Shown here: positions 25,196 to 34,506 of the stretch, in pieces | Position numbering within the stretch: the first letter of the stretch is position 1 | Layout of the letters: each line of letters starts with the position of its first letter | Assembly (NCBI RefSeq): GCF_003173035.1 | Contig: NZ_QGLE01000016.1 | Location: 1 to 64,000 of the forward strand | Direction of reading: 5' to 3' | DNA from: Zavarzinia aquatilis | Lineage (GTDB): Bacteria; Pseudomonadota; Alphaproteobacteria; Zavarziniales; Zavarziniaceae | DNA length: 64,000 bases | Translations under genes and position numbers: made by a program | The notes under the pieces: model-generated | Seen by the model: the letters and a program-made list of their open reading frames with translations, nothing else | Told to the model about the DNA's origin: nothing | The model's database searches: none

Positions 25196-27898
25196 ATGAC
25201 CACGCCGCCCGTCTCGCTCATCCGCACCAAGCTCGCCCCGCCCCGGGTCGGCGGCCCGGCCATCGGGCGGGAGCGTATTCTCGACCATCTGCAGGCACGG
25301 CGGGACCGCGCGCTCACCCTGATCCTCGGCCCCGCCGGCAGCGGCAAGACCACCCTCGCCGCGCTGTGGCGCCAGCGCCTGATCGCCGATGGCATCGCCG
25401 TCGCCTGGTATAACGTCGGCGAGGACGACGACGAGGTGCAATGGGCCGCCTACTGGTTCGCCGCCCTCGCGGAAGCCGGGGTCGATGTCGGGCCGGCGCT
25501 GGCCCAGGCCCTGCAATGCGAGGGCTTCGAGACAGCGGGGCGTTTCGTCGCCCAGACCGCCAACGCGCTGGTTGCCCATGCCCGGCCGGTGGTCATGGTG
25601 CTCGAGGACCTGCATATCCTGAAGGCCCGGCAACCCTTTGCCCTGTTGCAGCAACTGCTGCACCTGCTGCCGGCCAATTTCCATCTGGCGATCACCGCGC
25701 GCACGCCGCCGCCGCTCGACCTCGGCGATTTCCGGCTCAAGGACCAGATGACCGAGGTCAATTTCGACGAACTGCGCCTCTCGCCCGAGGAACAGGGGGC
25801 CTTCATCGAGGCTCTGGGCCTGCCCCGACCGACGGCGGGACAGACGTGGCGCCTGTTCGCCCTGACCGAAGGCTGGATCGCCGGCACCCAGTTGCTGGCC
25901 CTCGCGATCAGGAAGCAGGGCGATGCCGACGCCGTGCTGGCGCGGCTGGACCGGCTGGCGGCCCCGGTCGCCGACGATGGCCTGACGTCCTATGTCGAGG
26001 ATGCCATCGGCGCCGTGCTCGAGCCGGAACAGCTGGCGCTGCTGGTCAAGGTCGCGGCCTGCCGGCGCTTCACCGCCGCGCTCTGCGCCGAGCTTTGCGA
26101 CGATGCCGGGGCCGGCGCGCTGCTGGCGACACTGGCGGCCCAGCATTATTTCGTCTCGCCCATCGACAGCGACGAACCGCTGGTCTGGTACCGTTTCCAC
26201 CGCATCTTCGCCGCCTTCCTGAAGCGCCGCCTGCTCGCCCTGCCGGCGGCGCAGCTGGCCGAGATCAATCGCCGGGCCAGCCTGTGGTTCGAGCGCCAGG
26301 GCCTGACCACCGAGGCGCTGCGCCATGCCCGCCACGCCGGCGATACCTCGCGCATGGCGGCGCTGATCGGCGATGCCGCCCGGCCCCTGCTCTATGCCGG
26401 GCAATTCTCGCAGCTGCTGCGCTGGGCGGCGGACCTGCCTGCCGATGCCAAGGCCGAGCGCATCGACACCCTGCTCAGCATCGGCTGGTCGCAGGTCGGC
26501 GTCCGCCGCCGCGGCGAGCTGGCGGCGACCATGGCGGCGATCGGGGCCCATCCGGCGGCGATGCGGCCGGAGGTCGATTTCGAGCTGCGCCTGATGCGTG
26601 CCCTCGACCTCTTCACCCGCGACGATTCGGCGGCGGCCATGGCCCTGCTCGCGCCCGCGCTCGACGATCCGCCGCCGACCGACGGCTTCAACCTGCTGAT
26701 GCTGGGCGCGGTCGGCGGCATGGCGCTGATCGGCGCCGGCCAGCACGAAAGGGCGCGCGATTTCGCCGCCGATTGTCAGGCCCGACTGCGGTCCCGCCAC
26801 GGCGCCCGCGCCCGGCCCTGGCTGGAAGGCGTGATCGGCCACAGTTTCCTGGTCCAGGGCGACTTCATCCAGGCGCGTGACGTGCTGAGCCGTACCTTGC
26901 GCGACCTTGGCCGGGACGAGCTGCTGGCGGAACATTCGGCCGGCCATCTCGCCGGCTATCTGGCCGAGGTCAGCTACCAGCTGAACGATTTCGAGGCGGC
27001 GGAAGACCATCTCGATATCTATCTGGAGGCGGGCGACGTCGCGGGCGGCCTCGATGCCCGGCTGCACGCCCTGCGCACGCGGGCGCGGCTGCACGCGAGG
27101 CGCGGCGACGGCGCCCGTGCGCTCGATGCCCTCGACGAGATGGAGCGTCTGGCCCAGGACGAGGGCTGGGACCGGCTCGCCGCCTGGAGCCTCGCCGAAC
27201 GGGTGCGCCTGCTTGGCCAGCGCAGCCAGACGATCACGGCGATGCGCGAGGCGCTGCGGCGGCTGCGGCGCATGGCGGCGCGACACGCCGGGGCGACCGG
27301 CACCCTGGCGGAAATCGGCCTCGCCGCCGCCATCGCCGAAGCGGATGCCGCCGCCGCCGAATGCGACTGGCAGCGGGTGATCGAGCTTTCGACGCCGCTC
27401 GCCGGGCAATTGCGCGACGGGGGCCGCATGTTCCTCGCCGCCCGCCAGACCCTGTGCGTCGCCCTCGCCCTGCAGGATCAGGGGCGCGAGGCGGCCGCGG
27501 ACGATATCGCCCGCGGCCTTCTGATGACGGCGGAACATTGCGGCATGTACCGACTGTTCCTCGACGGCGGGGCCGGCGCGCTGACGCTCTGCCGCCGGCT
27601 GCGCGAGAACGCGGCCCTCCGACCGGAGGAGCGGCGCCTGCTCGATGCCTCCCTCGGCACCGCGCGGCAGCCGGCGGCTTCCCCGGCCGCGCCGCGCGAA
27701 GGCGGCACGCTTTCGCCCAAGGAGCGGGAAATCGTCCAGCTGCTCGACAGGGCACTGTCGATCAAGACCATCGCCCGGGCGCTGAACGTCTCGCCCGGCA
27801 CGATCAAATGGCACCTGAAGAATGTCTACGCCAAGCTCGACGCCGTCTCGCGCGAGGATGCGGTGGCCCGGGCCCGGGCGGCGAGGCTGCTGACCTGA
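25196..27898 (+). CDS. MalT-like ATP-dependent LuxR-family regulator
   Basis: A 900-residue STAND-type transcription activator. Residues 40-60 hold the Walker A GPAGSGKTTLAALW. A NACHT/AAA-like ATPase, a winged-helix part and a long helical TPR-like region follow. The C-terminal LuxR helix-turn-helix covers about residues 838-895 (LSPKEREIVQLLDRALSIKT, VSPGTIKWHLKNVY). Such regulators oligomerise with ATP and an inducer, often an acyl-CoA or sugar, to activate transcription. It lies 73 bp after the acyl-CoA operon on the same strand, so I infer that it controls that operon. Start ATG 25196 has the conserved SLIRTKLAPP N-terminus. Confidence 0.88.
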   Translation: MTTPPVSLIRTKLAPPRVGGPAIGRERILDHLQARRDRALTLILGPAGSGKTTLAALWRQRLIADGIAVAWYNVGEDDDEVQWAAYWFAALAEAGVDVGPALAQALQCEGFETAGRFVAQTANALVAHARPVVMVLEDLHILKARQPFALLQQLLHLLPANFHLAITARTPPPLDLGDFRLKDQMTEVNFDELRLSPEEQGAFIEALGLPRPTAGQTWRLFALTEGWIAGTQLLALAIRKQGDADAVLARLDRLAAPVADDGLTSYVEDAIGAVLEPEQLALLVKVAACRRFTAALCAELCDDAGAGALLATLAAQHYFVSPIDSDEPLVWYRFHRIFAAFLKRRLLALPAAQLAEINRRASLWFERQGLTTEALRHARHAGDTSRMAALIGDAARPLLYAGQFSQLLRWAADLPADAKAERIDTLLSIGWSQVGVRRRGELAATMAAIGAHPAAMRPEVDFELRLMRALDLFTRDDSAAAMALLAPALDDPPPTDGFNLLMLGAVGGMALIGAGQHERARDFAADCQARLRSRHGARARPWLEGVIGHSFLVQGDFIQARDVLSRTLRDLGRDELLAEHSAGHLAGYLAEVSYQLNDFEAAEDHLDIYLEAGDVAGGLDARLHALRTRARLHARRGDGARALDALDEMERLAQDEGWDRLAAWSLAERVRLLGQRSQTITAMREALRRLRRMAARHAGATGTLAEIGLAAAIAEADAAAAECDWQRVIELSTPLAGQLRDGGRMFLAARQTLCVALALQDQGREAAADDIARGLLMTAEHCGMYRLFLDGGAGALTLCRRLRENAALRPEERRLLDASLGTARQPAASPAAPREGGTLSPKEREIVQLLDRALSIKTIARALNVSPGTIKWHLKNVYAKLDAVSREDAVARARAARLLT

Positions 27899-28005
27899 GC
27901 GCGCCGCCGGCTTCGACGCGCGCGACACGGAAGGCGATTCACAGCGCGCCTTTAGGCAAGGCGAACCTAGGCTTCGATCCGGCAGCAACGATCGAAGGAA
28001 TGATC

Positions 28006-28275
28006 ATGCCGGGTTCCATGCCCCATCAGATCGTCTCCCCACGCGCCTTCTTCGACATCGACGTCGGCCGACGCGAGGGTGACATTCTCGGCCACTTCCA
28101 CGGCCGCGCCATCTACGAGCAGATCAGGGACAGGGCGGGGGTGCGTTTCGCCTTCTTCGGCCTCGCCCCGGTCCTGCCCGACGGGCGGGTCGATACCGCG
28201 GCGATCGGACCCGATCAGGGGCTGGTCGACGGCACCCTGCTCTATGTCCGGCAGGGCCGTTCGCGCACGGCCTGA
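28006..28275 (+). CDS. Small hypothetical protein after the MalT-like regulator
   Basis: An 89-residue frame with coding-like composition and no recognised family. It begins MPGSMPHQIVSPRAFFDIDV and contains GRAIYEQIRDRAGVRFAFFG. There is no signal peptide or membrane span. ATG 28006 lies 6 bp after GAAGGA, which decides between it and the ATG at 28000. It sits 107 bp after the regulator and 83 bp before the asparaginase gene, all on the plus strand. It could be a small domain protein; no function is assigned. Confidence 0.5.
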   Translation: MPGSMPHQIVSPRAFFDIDVGRREGDILGHFHGRAIYEQIRDRAGVRFAFFGLAPVLPDGRVDTAAIGPDQGLVDGTLLYVRQGRSRTA

Positions 28276-28358
28276 CCGCGCCGGCCCTTCAGAGAAATTG
28301 ACGCCGCGCCCGAACCCGTCTGTCATGGGCCTTCATGGGGCGGGGGCCGGGGTGAGGC

Positions 28359-30269
28359 ATGTCGGACGGTTGGCGTATTCTGATCGGCGTTGCCGGCGGC
28401 ATTGTCCTCATCGCCCTGCTGTACATCTCCGCCTTCTACCGCGCCGCCGCTTCCGCGCGGCGGCGGCGGCGGCAGGGTCTTGGCCTGCGCATCCCGATCC
28501 ACGTCCATGCCCCGCATAGCGGGCGGGGCGCCGGCCTGGTCGACGAATGGCGCGTGCTGTGGTCGGGCCTGTCGGGCCTCGTGCTCGACCAGCCGCGCGC
28601 CCTGCCGCTGATCGCGGCGCTTCTTGTCGGCGTGCCCGCGTTCCTTCTGCTGATCGACCCGATTCTGTCCGAGCCGCTGCTGTGGGGCGGCCTGGTTCCG
28701 GCGGAGGCGCGGGCCGCGATCCCCGGCTGGTTTCGCCTGCTGTGGCTGGCGCTCGCCGTTACGCTGGTGGTCGGCCATGTGCTGTTCATCTGGTATCGGG
28801 CCCCCCGCCTGTTGTCCCGCCATTGGCTGGTGCTGAACGACGATGGCGTGATCGAGGTGCCGGGCAGCGCCCTGCCCGCCCTCGACCCGGCGCGCGCCTT
28901 CGACCTCGCCGACGAATTGCCGCCCGGCCGGGGCGAGCCGGCACCGGCCGAAACGCTGGCGACGGTGATCCGGCAGGGCCCCTGCGCCGTCGCCTTCGTC
29001 CATCTGCCGGGCCAGCCGCGCTGGTACCAGCTGCGCTATGCCGGGATCGTGCCGGCGGACTGGTGGCGCATCGACGTCGGACCGGGCTTCGACCAGTTCG
29101 ACGACTTCCTCGACCAGCATTACCGTGACGAGGAGGGCAGCGCCCGCCGGCCGCCGCCCGCCCTGGCCGAAGCCTTCCTGCCCCCCGCGCCGACACTGGC
29201 GCCGGCCGCCCGGACCCCTGCCGCCCTCCATCTCGACCGTCACATCCTGATCGTTTATACCGGCGGCACCATCGGGATGCGCCCCTCGCCCGATGGCCTC
29301 GTGCCACAGGACGACCTGCCCGCCGTGCTCGCCCAGCGGCTGGCGCCGCTCGCCGCCGAATTGCCGGCCTATAGTTTCACCGCCCTGCCCCGCACCATCG
29401 ACAGCGCCGAAGCGAGCCCGGCCGACTGGGGCACCATCGCCCATGTCATCGCCGCCCATCGCGACAATTACGACGGCTTCGTTGTCCTGCACGGCACCGA
29501 CACCATGGCCTATACCGCCTCGGCCCTGTCGTTCCTGCTGCGCGGGCTGGAGCGGCCGGCGATCGTCACCGGCGCCCAGTTGCCGCTGGAGGCGGAGGGG
29601 AGCGACGCGCTCGGCAATGTCGTCGCCGCGCTGCGCTTCGCGGCGACCGATGTCGACGAGGTCTGCCTCGCCTTCGACGGCGTCCTGCTGCGCGGCAACC
29701 GGGCGACCAAGGTCTCGTCCCACGATTTCGCCGCCTTCGACAGCCCCAATCATCCGCCGCTGGCCCGGCTCTCGCCCGGGCCGATGCTCGATCCCGCCGC
29801 GCTCGACCGGCCGGCCACGACCATGCCGCTGGACATACCGGCCGGCCTCGGCCGGGCGACGGTGTTCAGCCTGCGCCTTGTCCCCGGCTTTCCGCCCGCC
29901 GTGCTCGATGCCGCGCTGGCGGTGCGGCCCGATGCCCTGGTGCTGGAATGCTATGGCAGCGGCACCGTGCCGTCGCTCGATGGCCGGATGCAGGATTTCC
30001 TTCAGCGGGCGCGGCGGGCCGGCGTCGCCGTTCTGGTCTTGAGCCAGGCGCCCCATGGCGGCACCCGCCTCGGCACCTATGCCGCCGGCTCGGTCCTGCT
30101 GCGCGAAGGCGCGATCGACGGCCACGACATGACGGTCGAGGCGGCGATCGCCAAACTGCACTGCCTGCTGGCCGCGGGCCATCGTGGCGACGGCCTCGCC
30201 CGCGCCCTCGGCACCGATCTGGCCGGGGAATGCACCGCCGTCAGGGATTCGTTAGGGACTTCCGCCTAG
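28359..30269 (+). CDS. Membrane-anchored asparaginase I-like protein
   Basis: A 636-residue fusion, about twice the usual type I asparaginase length. The C-terminal ~340 residues are a full AnsA-type asparaginase. The first active-site threonine lies in IVYTGGTIGM near residue 299, the second T-D pair in LHGTDTMAYTASALSF near 377, and the lysine in ATKVSSHDF near 449. The N-terminal ~290 residues have three hydrophobic spans (about 6-28, 82-104, 126-148) and then a soluble ~130-residue segment of unknown fold. With an odd number of spans, the enzyme side depends on topology I cannot settle. Reaction: asparagine to aspartate and ammonia, if active. Confidence 0.8.
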   Translation: MSDGWRILIGVAGGIVLIALLYISAFYRAAASARRRRRQGLGLRIPIHVHAPHSGRGAGLVDEWRVLWSGLSGLVLDQPRALPLIAALLVGVPAFLLLIDPILSEPLLWGGLVPAEARAAIPGWFRLLWLALAVTLVVGHVLFIWYRAPRLLSRHWLVLNDDGVIEVPGSALPALDPARAFDLADELPPGRGEPAPAETLATVIRQGPCAVAFVHLPGQPRWYQLRYAGIVPADWWRIDVGPGFDQFDDFLDQHYRDEEGSARRPPPALAEAFLPPAPTLAPAARTPAALHLDRHILIVYTGGTIGMRPSPDGLVPQDDLPAVLAQRLAPLAAELPAYSFTALPRTIDSAEASPADWGTIAHVIAAHRDNYDGFVVLHGTDTMAYTASALSFLLRGLERPAIVTGAQLPLEAEGSDALGNVVAALRFAATDVDEVCLAFDGVLLRGNRATKVSSHDFAAFDSPNHPPLARLSPGPMLDPAALDRPATTMPLDIPAGLGRATVFSLRLVPGFPPAVLDAALAVRPDALVLECYGSGTVPSLDGRMQDFLQRARRAGVAVLVLSQAPHGGTRLGTYAAGSVLLREGAIDGHDMTVEAAIAKLHCLLAAGHRGDGLARALGTDLAGECTAVRDSLGTSA

Positions 30270-30383
30270 GCTGTAGCTTTGGAGCATTTTCTCCGGGGCC
30301 ATGGCGCGGTCGGGTTCATCCTTTGGCCGCGTGGCACCACGCTCCCTTTCACGATAAATCGCCTGGTGGACAACGGGTCATTC

Positions 30384-31981
30384 ATGAACGGTTATTCCGC
30401 CATCCTGTCGGCGGGGGGCATCACCCTCATCCTCTTCGTCGCCTTTCTCGCCATCGACACGCTGATCGCCGAGCACCTGCCGCCCGAGCGCCAGAAGATC
30501 TCGCGCGATATCGCCATCGTCGCCCTGTCGGCGACGGTCATGTTCTTCCATGTCCACGAGGCGGAAGGCGTCGTTCTCGACCAGCGGGGCTCGGCCATCG
30601 CCATCGCCACCCTGTTCGGCGGGCCGGTGACCGGCTTTCTCGCCATGCTCGTCATCGGGGCCATCCGGATTCTGCTGGCGGCGCCCTCGTCTATACCGGC
30701 CTCGCCGGGATCGGCGCCGATTTCCTGGTCTGCCTGATCGCCGTCCGGCTGACCGGCGGGCCGGCGAACAATGCCGCCGCCTCCTTCGGCCGCATCCTTC
30801 TGCTCGGCATCGCCGCTGGCGCGACCGAAGCCCTGTCGATCCTGTTCGCGCCGGACGAAACCGACCCCGTGGGATTGTTCCTGCTGTTCGGCCCTGCCCT
30901 GTTCGGCATCCAGGTCGTGTCGGCCTGCCTGTTCGGCTGGCTGCTGAGCCTGCAGCTGGAACGCCGGGCCGGACGGCGGGCACAGGCGATGATCGACCTC
31001 GAGGAACTGGCGCTCAACCACGGCCTCGTTTCCACCCAGGTCGAATTCACCCTGAAATTCGCCCTCGATGGCAGCATTCTCGATGCCAATCAGGCCTATG
31101 CCCGGCGCAGCGGCTATCCCTTGCGCGAGCTGTCGCAGATGAATCTGGCCGATCTCAAGCTGCTGGAGCCGGGCGACGATGTGCGCGCCCTGTTCACGCG
31201 CATCCGCGCCGCCGGCCGGACCACCTACGAGACGCGCCACCGCACCCGCGCGGGCCAGATCTGGCCCGCCGAGGTCACCGCCGTCTACGACGATGCCGGC
31301 GACTATGTGCTGGCTTTCCTGCGCGACATCACCGAACGCAAGGAGGCGGAACGCCATCTGGCGGAAAAAAGCGCCGACCTGCGCCAGGCTCTCGAACAGA
31401 CCATCGACGCGCTGGCCTCCGCCCTCGTCTATCGCGATCTGTCGTCGGGGGGCCATGCGCATCGGGTGCGCGATCTCGCGGGACGAATCGGCGAGCGCAT
31501 GGGCCTCCGCCCCGACCGGCTGGAGGGCCTGCGGCTGGCGGCGACCGTGCACAACATCGGCCAGATCCAGACCCCGGCGGAAATCCTGAATCGGCCCCGC
31601 GTCCTCGGCCGCGAGGAAATGGACCTGATCCGCCTGCACCCGGCGGCGGGCCACGCCATCCTGCGCGACATCCGCTTTCCCTGGCCCATCGCCGACATCA
31701 CCCTGCAGCACCACGAAAATTTCGACGGCAGCGGCTATCCCGCCGGTCTTTCGGGCGATGCCATCCTGCTCGACGCGCGGATCATCCGGGTTGCCGACAG
31801 TGTCGCCGCCATGATGGCGCATCGGCCATTCCGCCGCGCCCATGACCGCGATTACGCCATCGCCGAACTGCGCCGCCACGCGGGCGACTGGTACGATCCG
31901 CTGGTGGTCGTCGCCTGCCTGAACCTGCTGATCGAAGAGCGCTACGAATTTCCCCCGATACCGAAAAGGCCTGCGTCATGA
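30384..31981 (+). pseudogene. Frameshifted 5TM-PAS-HD-GYP protein
   Basis: Two overlapping frames together encode one protein of about 532 residues. The first frame from ATG 30384 (possibly from a TTG at 30279) encodes a 5TMR-LYT-like membrane domain up to RILLA near 30677. The next frame resumes at GGALVYTGLAGIGADF, continues with more membrane helices, a PAS domain (about 31030-31350) and an HD-GYP domain (about 31380-31950). One missing G in the GGCGGCGCC run at 30677-30685 explains the break. The HD-GYP core reads HNIGQI instead of HDIGKI (codon 31553-31555), so c-di-GMP phosphodiesterase activity is doubtful even if the frame were restored. It may also be a sequencing error. Its stop overlaps the next gene by 4 bp. 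Confidence 0.7.
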
Positions 31982-33534
31982 CCCGGGAAAAGGAGCTGAT
32001 GGCGGCCTGGCTGGGCGAAGGCGGCGGTATCGTCTCGGTCATCGACGAATTGCCCCAGCGCCTGATGATCAAGGATCGCCAATCGGTCTATATCGCCTGC
32101 AACGAAGCCTATGCCCGCGATCTGGGTCGGCCCGTCGCCGAGATCGTCGGCAGGACCGACGCCGATTTCTTCGCCCCCGAGCTTGCCGCCACCTATGTCC
32201 AGGCCGACCAGCGGGTGATGCGGACGGGCGAGGCCCTGACGCTGGAAGAGCCTTTCGTCATCGGCGACCGCCATTCCTGGCTGCGCACCTCGAAGAAGCC
32301 GCTGCATGACGACAAGGGCGAGGTGGTCGGCGTCCTGGTGATCTTCGAGGACGTCACCGAGCAGCACGAACTGACCGAATCGCTGCGCCGCCACGACTGG
32401 GCCCTGACCGCGCTGCACCGCGCGGGCGAGGCCCTGATCCGCGCCGGCAGCGAGGAAGAGCTGATCGCCGACGTCTGCGCCGCCCTGACCCATGACGATG
32501 AATATCCGCTGTGCTGGATCGGCTGGGCGCGTGACGATGAAGCCCGCACGGTCGAGGTCACCTCGACCGCCGGCCGCGCCACCGCCTATGCCGACGGACT
32601 GCACATCTCCTGGGGCGACGGTCCGCTGGGGCAGGGGCCGACCGGCCGCGCCATTCGCGAGAACAAGGTGATGGTCAACAATCGCGCCGCCTCGCAAAGC
32701 AGCTTCAACCCGTGGAAGGAACGCGCGCTAAAGCACGGTATCGCCGCCTCGATCGCCGTTCCCTTGCAGGCGGGCGACCATGCCATCGGCGCCCTGACCG
32801 TCTACGCCCGCAACGAGGACAGCTTCGGCGAGCGCGAAATCGGCCTGTTCCAGGAATTCGCCGGCACGCTGATGTTCGGCATCGAAGCCCGGCGCAATGC
32901 CGCCGCCCTCGAAGCGGCGCGGCAAAGCCGGGTCCGCCAGGACGAGAAGCTGCGCGGCGCCCTCGAGGATGCGCTCGCCGCCATCGCCGGTGTGCTCGAA
33001 CAGCGCGACCCCTATACCGCCGGCCATCAGAAACATGTCGCCGACCTTGCCATCGCCATCGGCCGCGAACTGGGTCTCGATGCCGAACGGCTGCACGCAC
33101 TCCTTCTGGCCGCGACGGTCCACGACCTCGGCAAGATCGAGGTGCCGGTCGAAATCCTGACCAAGCCCGCCCGCCTAAACCCCGCCGAATTCGCCCTCGT
33201 GAAGCGGCACCCCGAAGTCGGCTACCAATTGCTGAAGCGGATCGAGTTCCCCTGGCCCATCGCCGACATCATCCGCCAGCATCACGAGACCATCGACGGC
33301 AACGGCTATCCGCAGGGCCTGAAGGGCGACCAGATCCTGATCGAGGCGAAAATCCTGAGCGTCGCTGACATCGTCGAATCCATTTCCTCCGACCGGCCCT
33401 ACCGCCCGGCCCTCGGTCTCGATCAGGCGATCACGGAAATCGTGAAGATGCGCGGCACCAAACTCGATCCCGTGGTGGTCGATGCCTGCCTGCGCGTGCT
33501 GTCCCGGGGCGAATTCACCCCCAACACGCTTTAG
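31978..33534 (+). CDS. PAS-GAF-HD-GYP cyclic-di-GMP phosphodiesterase
   Basis: A 518-residue cytoplasmic signalling protein. A PAS domain (about residues 18-135, [25 protein letters not shown]) is followed by a GAF domain (about 145-305, [17 protein letters not shown]) and an HD-GYP domain (about 325-510). All key metal and signature residues are present: VHDLGKI near 380, [27 protein letters not shown] near 432 and SVADIVES. It should hydrolyse c-di-GMP in response to a cytoplasmic signal. It overlaps the frameshifted paralogue upstream (ATGA), and its last 4 bp overlap the end of recR. Confidence 0.9.
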   Translation: MTREKELMAAWLGEGGGIVSVIDELPQRLMIKDRQSVYIACNEAYARDLGRPVAEIVGRTDADFFAPELAATYVQADQRVMRTGEALTLEEPFVIGDRHSWLRTSKKPLHDDKGEVVGVLVIFEDVTEQHELTESLRRHDWALTALHRAGEALIRAGSEEELIADVCAALTHDDEYPLCWIGWARDDEARTVEVTSTAGRATAYADGLHISWGDGPLGQGPTGRAIRENKVMVNNRAASQSSFNPWKERALKHGIAASIAVPLQAGDHAIGALTVYARNEDSFGEREIGLFQEFAGTLMFGIEARRNAAALEAARQSRVRQDEKLRGALEDALAAIAGVLEQRDPYTAGHQKHVADLAIAIGRELGLDAERLHALLLAATVHDLGKIEVPVEILTKPARLNPAEFALVKRHPEVGYQLLKRIEFPWPIADIIRQHHETIDGNGYPQGLKGDQILIEAKILSVADIVESISSDRPYRPALGLDQAITEIVKMRGTKLDPVVVDACLRVLSRGEFTPNTL

Positions 33535-34148
33535 GCTTCGGCCGGGCGGCGGGCGCGCAGGGCCGCCGCCAGCGTGCCGTCGTCGAGATAATCCAGCTCG
33601 CCGCCGACCGGCACGCCGTGGGCAAGACGCGTGATCGCGATCCCGAAGGGCGCGATCAGACCGGCGACATAATGGGCCGTGGTCTGACCCTCCACCGTCG
33701 CGTTGAGGGCGAGCACGATTTCGCTGACCGCCCCGTCGCCGAGCCGGGCCACCAGCTGGCCGATGTGCAGATCGTCAGGCCCGACCCCCGCGATCGCCGA
33801 CAGATGACCGCCCAGCACATGATAGCGCCCGCGAAACGCGCCCGAGCGTTCGACCGCCCAGAGATCGCCGACATCCTCGACGACGCAGAGGATGGCCGGA
33901 TCGCGCGTGCCGTCGCGGCAGATCGCGCAAGGGTCGGCGGTGTCGAGATTGCCGCAGACCGAGCAGGGCCGGACCTTGTCCAGCGTCTCGGCCATCGCCG
34001 CGGCGAGGGGGGCCATCAGCGCCTCGCGCCGGGCGAGGAGATGCAGCGCGACCCGCCGCGCCGACCGGGGACCGAGCCCGGGCAGCCGGGACAGCAGCTG
34101 GATCAGCCGGTCGAGCGCGCCGCCGGGCTCCGGCCCCGCCACCGCCAT
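33531..34148 (-). CDS. recR: Recombination mediator protein RecR
   Basis: Part of the RecFOR system that loads RecA on gapped DNA. The 205-residue protein has an N-terminal helix-hairpin-helix ([20 protein letters not shown]), the C4 zinc finger [16 protein letters not shown] near residue 55, a Toprim domain ([16 protein letters not shown]) and the C-terminal Walker-like THG/GLIAPFG region. I chose ATG 34148; the ATG at 34199 adds a non-homologous extension into the ybaB end. It is the last gene of the dnaX-ybaB-recR operon, a conserved bacterial arrangement. Confidence 0.94.
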   Translation of the reverse strand: MAVAGPEPGGALDRLIQLLSRLPGLGPRSARRVALHLLARREALMAPLAAAMAETLDKVRPCSVCGNLDTADPCAICRDGTRDPAILCVVEDVGDLWAVERSGAFRGRYHVLGGHLSAIAGVGPDDLHIGQLVARLGDGAVSEIVLALNATVEGQTTAHYVAGLIAPFGIAITRLAHGVPVGGELDYLDDGTLAAALRARRPAEA

Positions 34149-34164
34149 CAGACGACAACCGTCA

Positions 34165-34485
34165 TCAGAACGGCAGCTTGAAGCCGCCGGGCAGGCCAAG
34201 GCCGGCCGTGGCCTTCTGCATTTCCTCGGCCATGCGGACCTCGATCTTGGCCTTGGCGTCGCGATGGGCGGCGACGATCAGGTCTTCCAGCACCTCGGCC
34301 TCGTCGGCGACGATCAGGCTGGGGTCGATCTTCACCCGCTTCACGTCGCCCTTGCCGTTCATCACCACCTTCAGCAGGCCGCCGCCGGCGCGGCCCTCGA
34401 TCTCGACATTGTCGAGACCGCTCTGCATCTCGGTCATCCGGGCCTGCATGGCCTGGGCCTGCTTCATGATTTCGTCGAAGTTCAT
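34165..34485 (-). CDS. YbaB/EbfC nucleoid-associated protein
   Basis: A 106-residue small DNA-binding protein of the YbaB/EbfC family. It begins with the helical [20 protein letters not shown] and continues with [20 protein letters not shown] and VKIDPSLI, the family core. It forms dimers that bind DNA and shape the nucleoid. It lies between dnaX (21 bp upstream) and recR (16 bp downstream), the usual context. Confidence 0.93.
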   Translation of the reverse strand: MNFDEIMKQAQAMQARMTEMQSGLDNVEIEGRAGGGLLKVVMNGKGDVKRVKIDPSLIVADEAEVLEDLIVAAHRDAKAKIEVRMAEEMQKATAGLGLPGGFKLPF

Positions 34486-34506
34486 GGGGCGGGCTCCTTC
34501 TCGTCC

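Noticed and set aside
24848-27988. 1046-residue open frame on the minus strand
   Set aside because: It is antisense to the acyl-CoA ligase and MalT-like regulator, which have clear motifs. Long antisense frames are expected at this GC content, and the product shows no family features.
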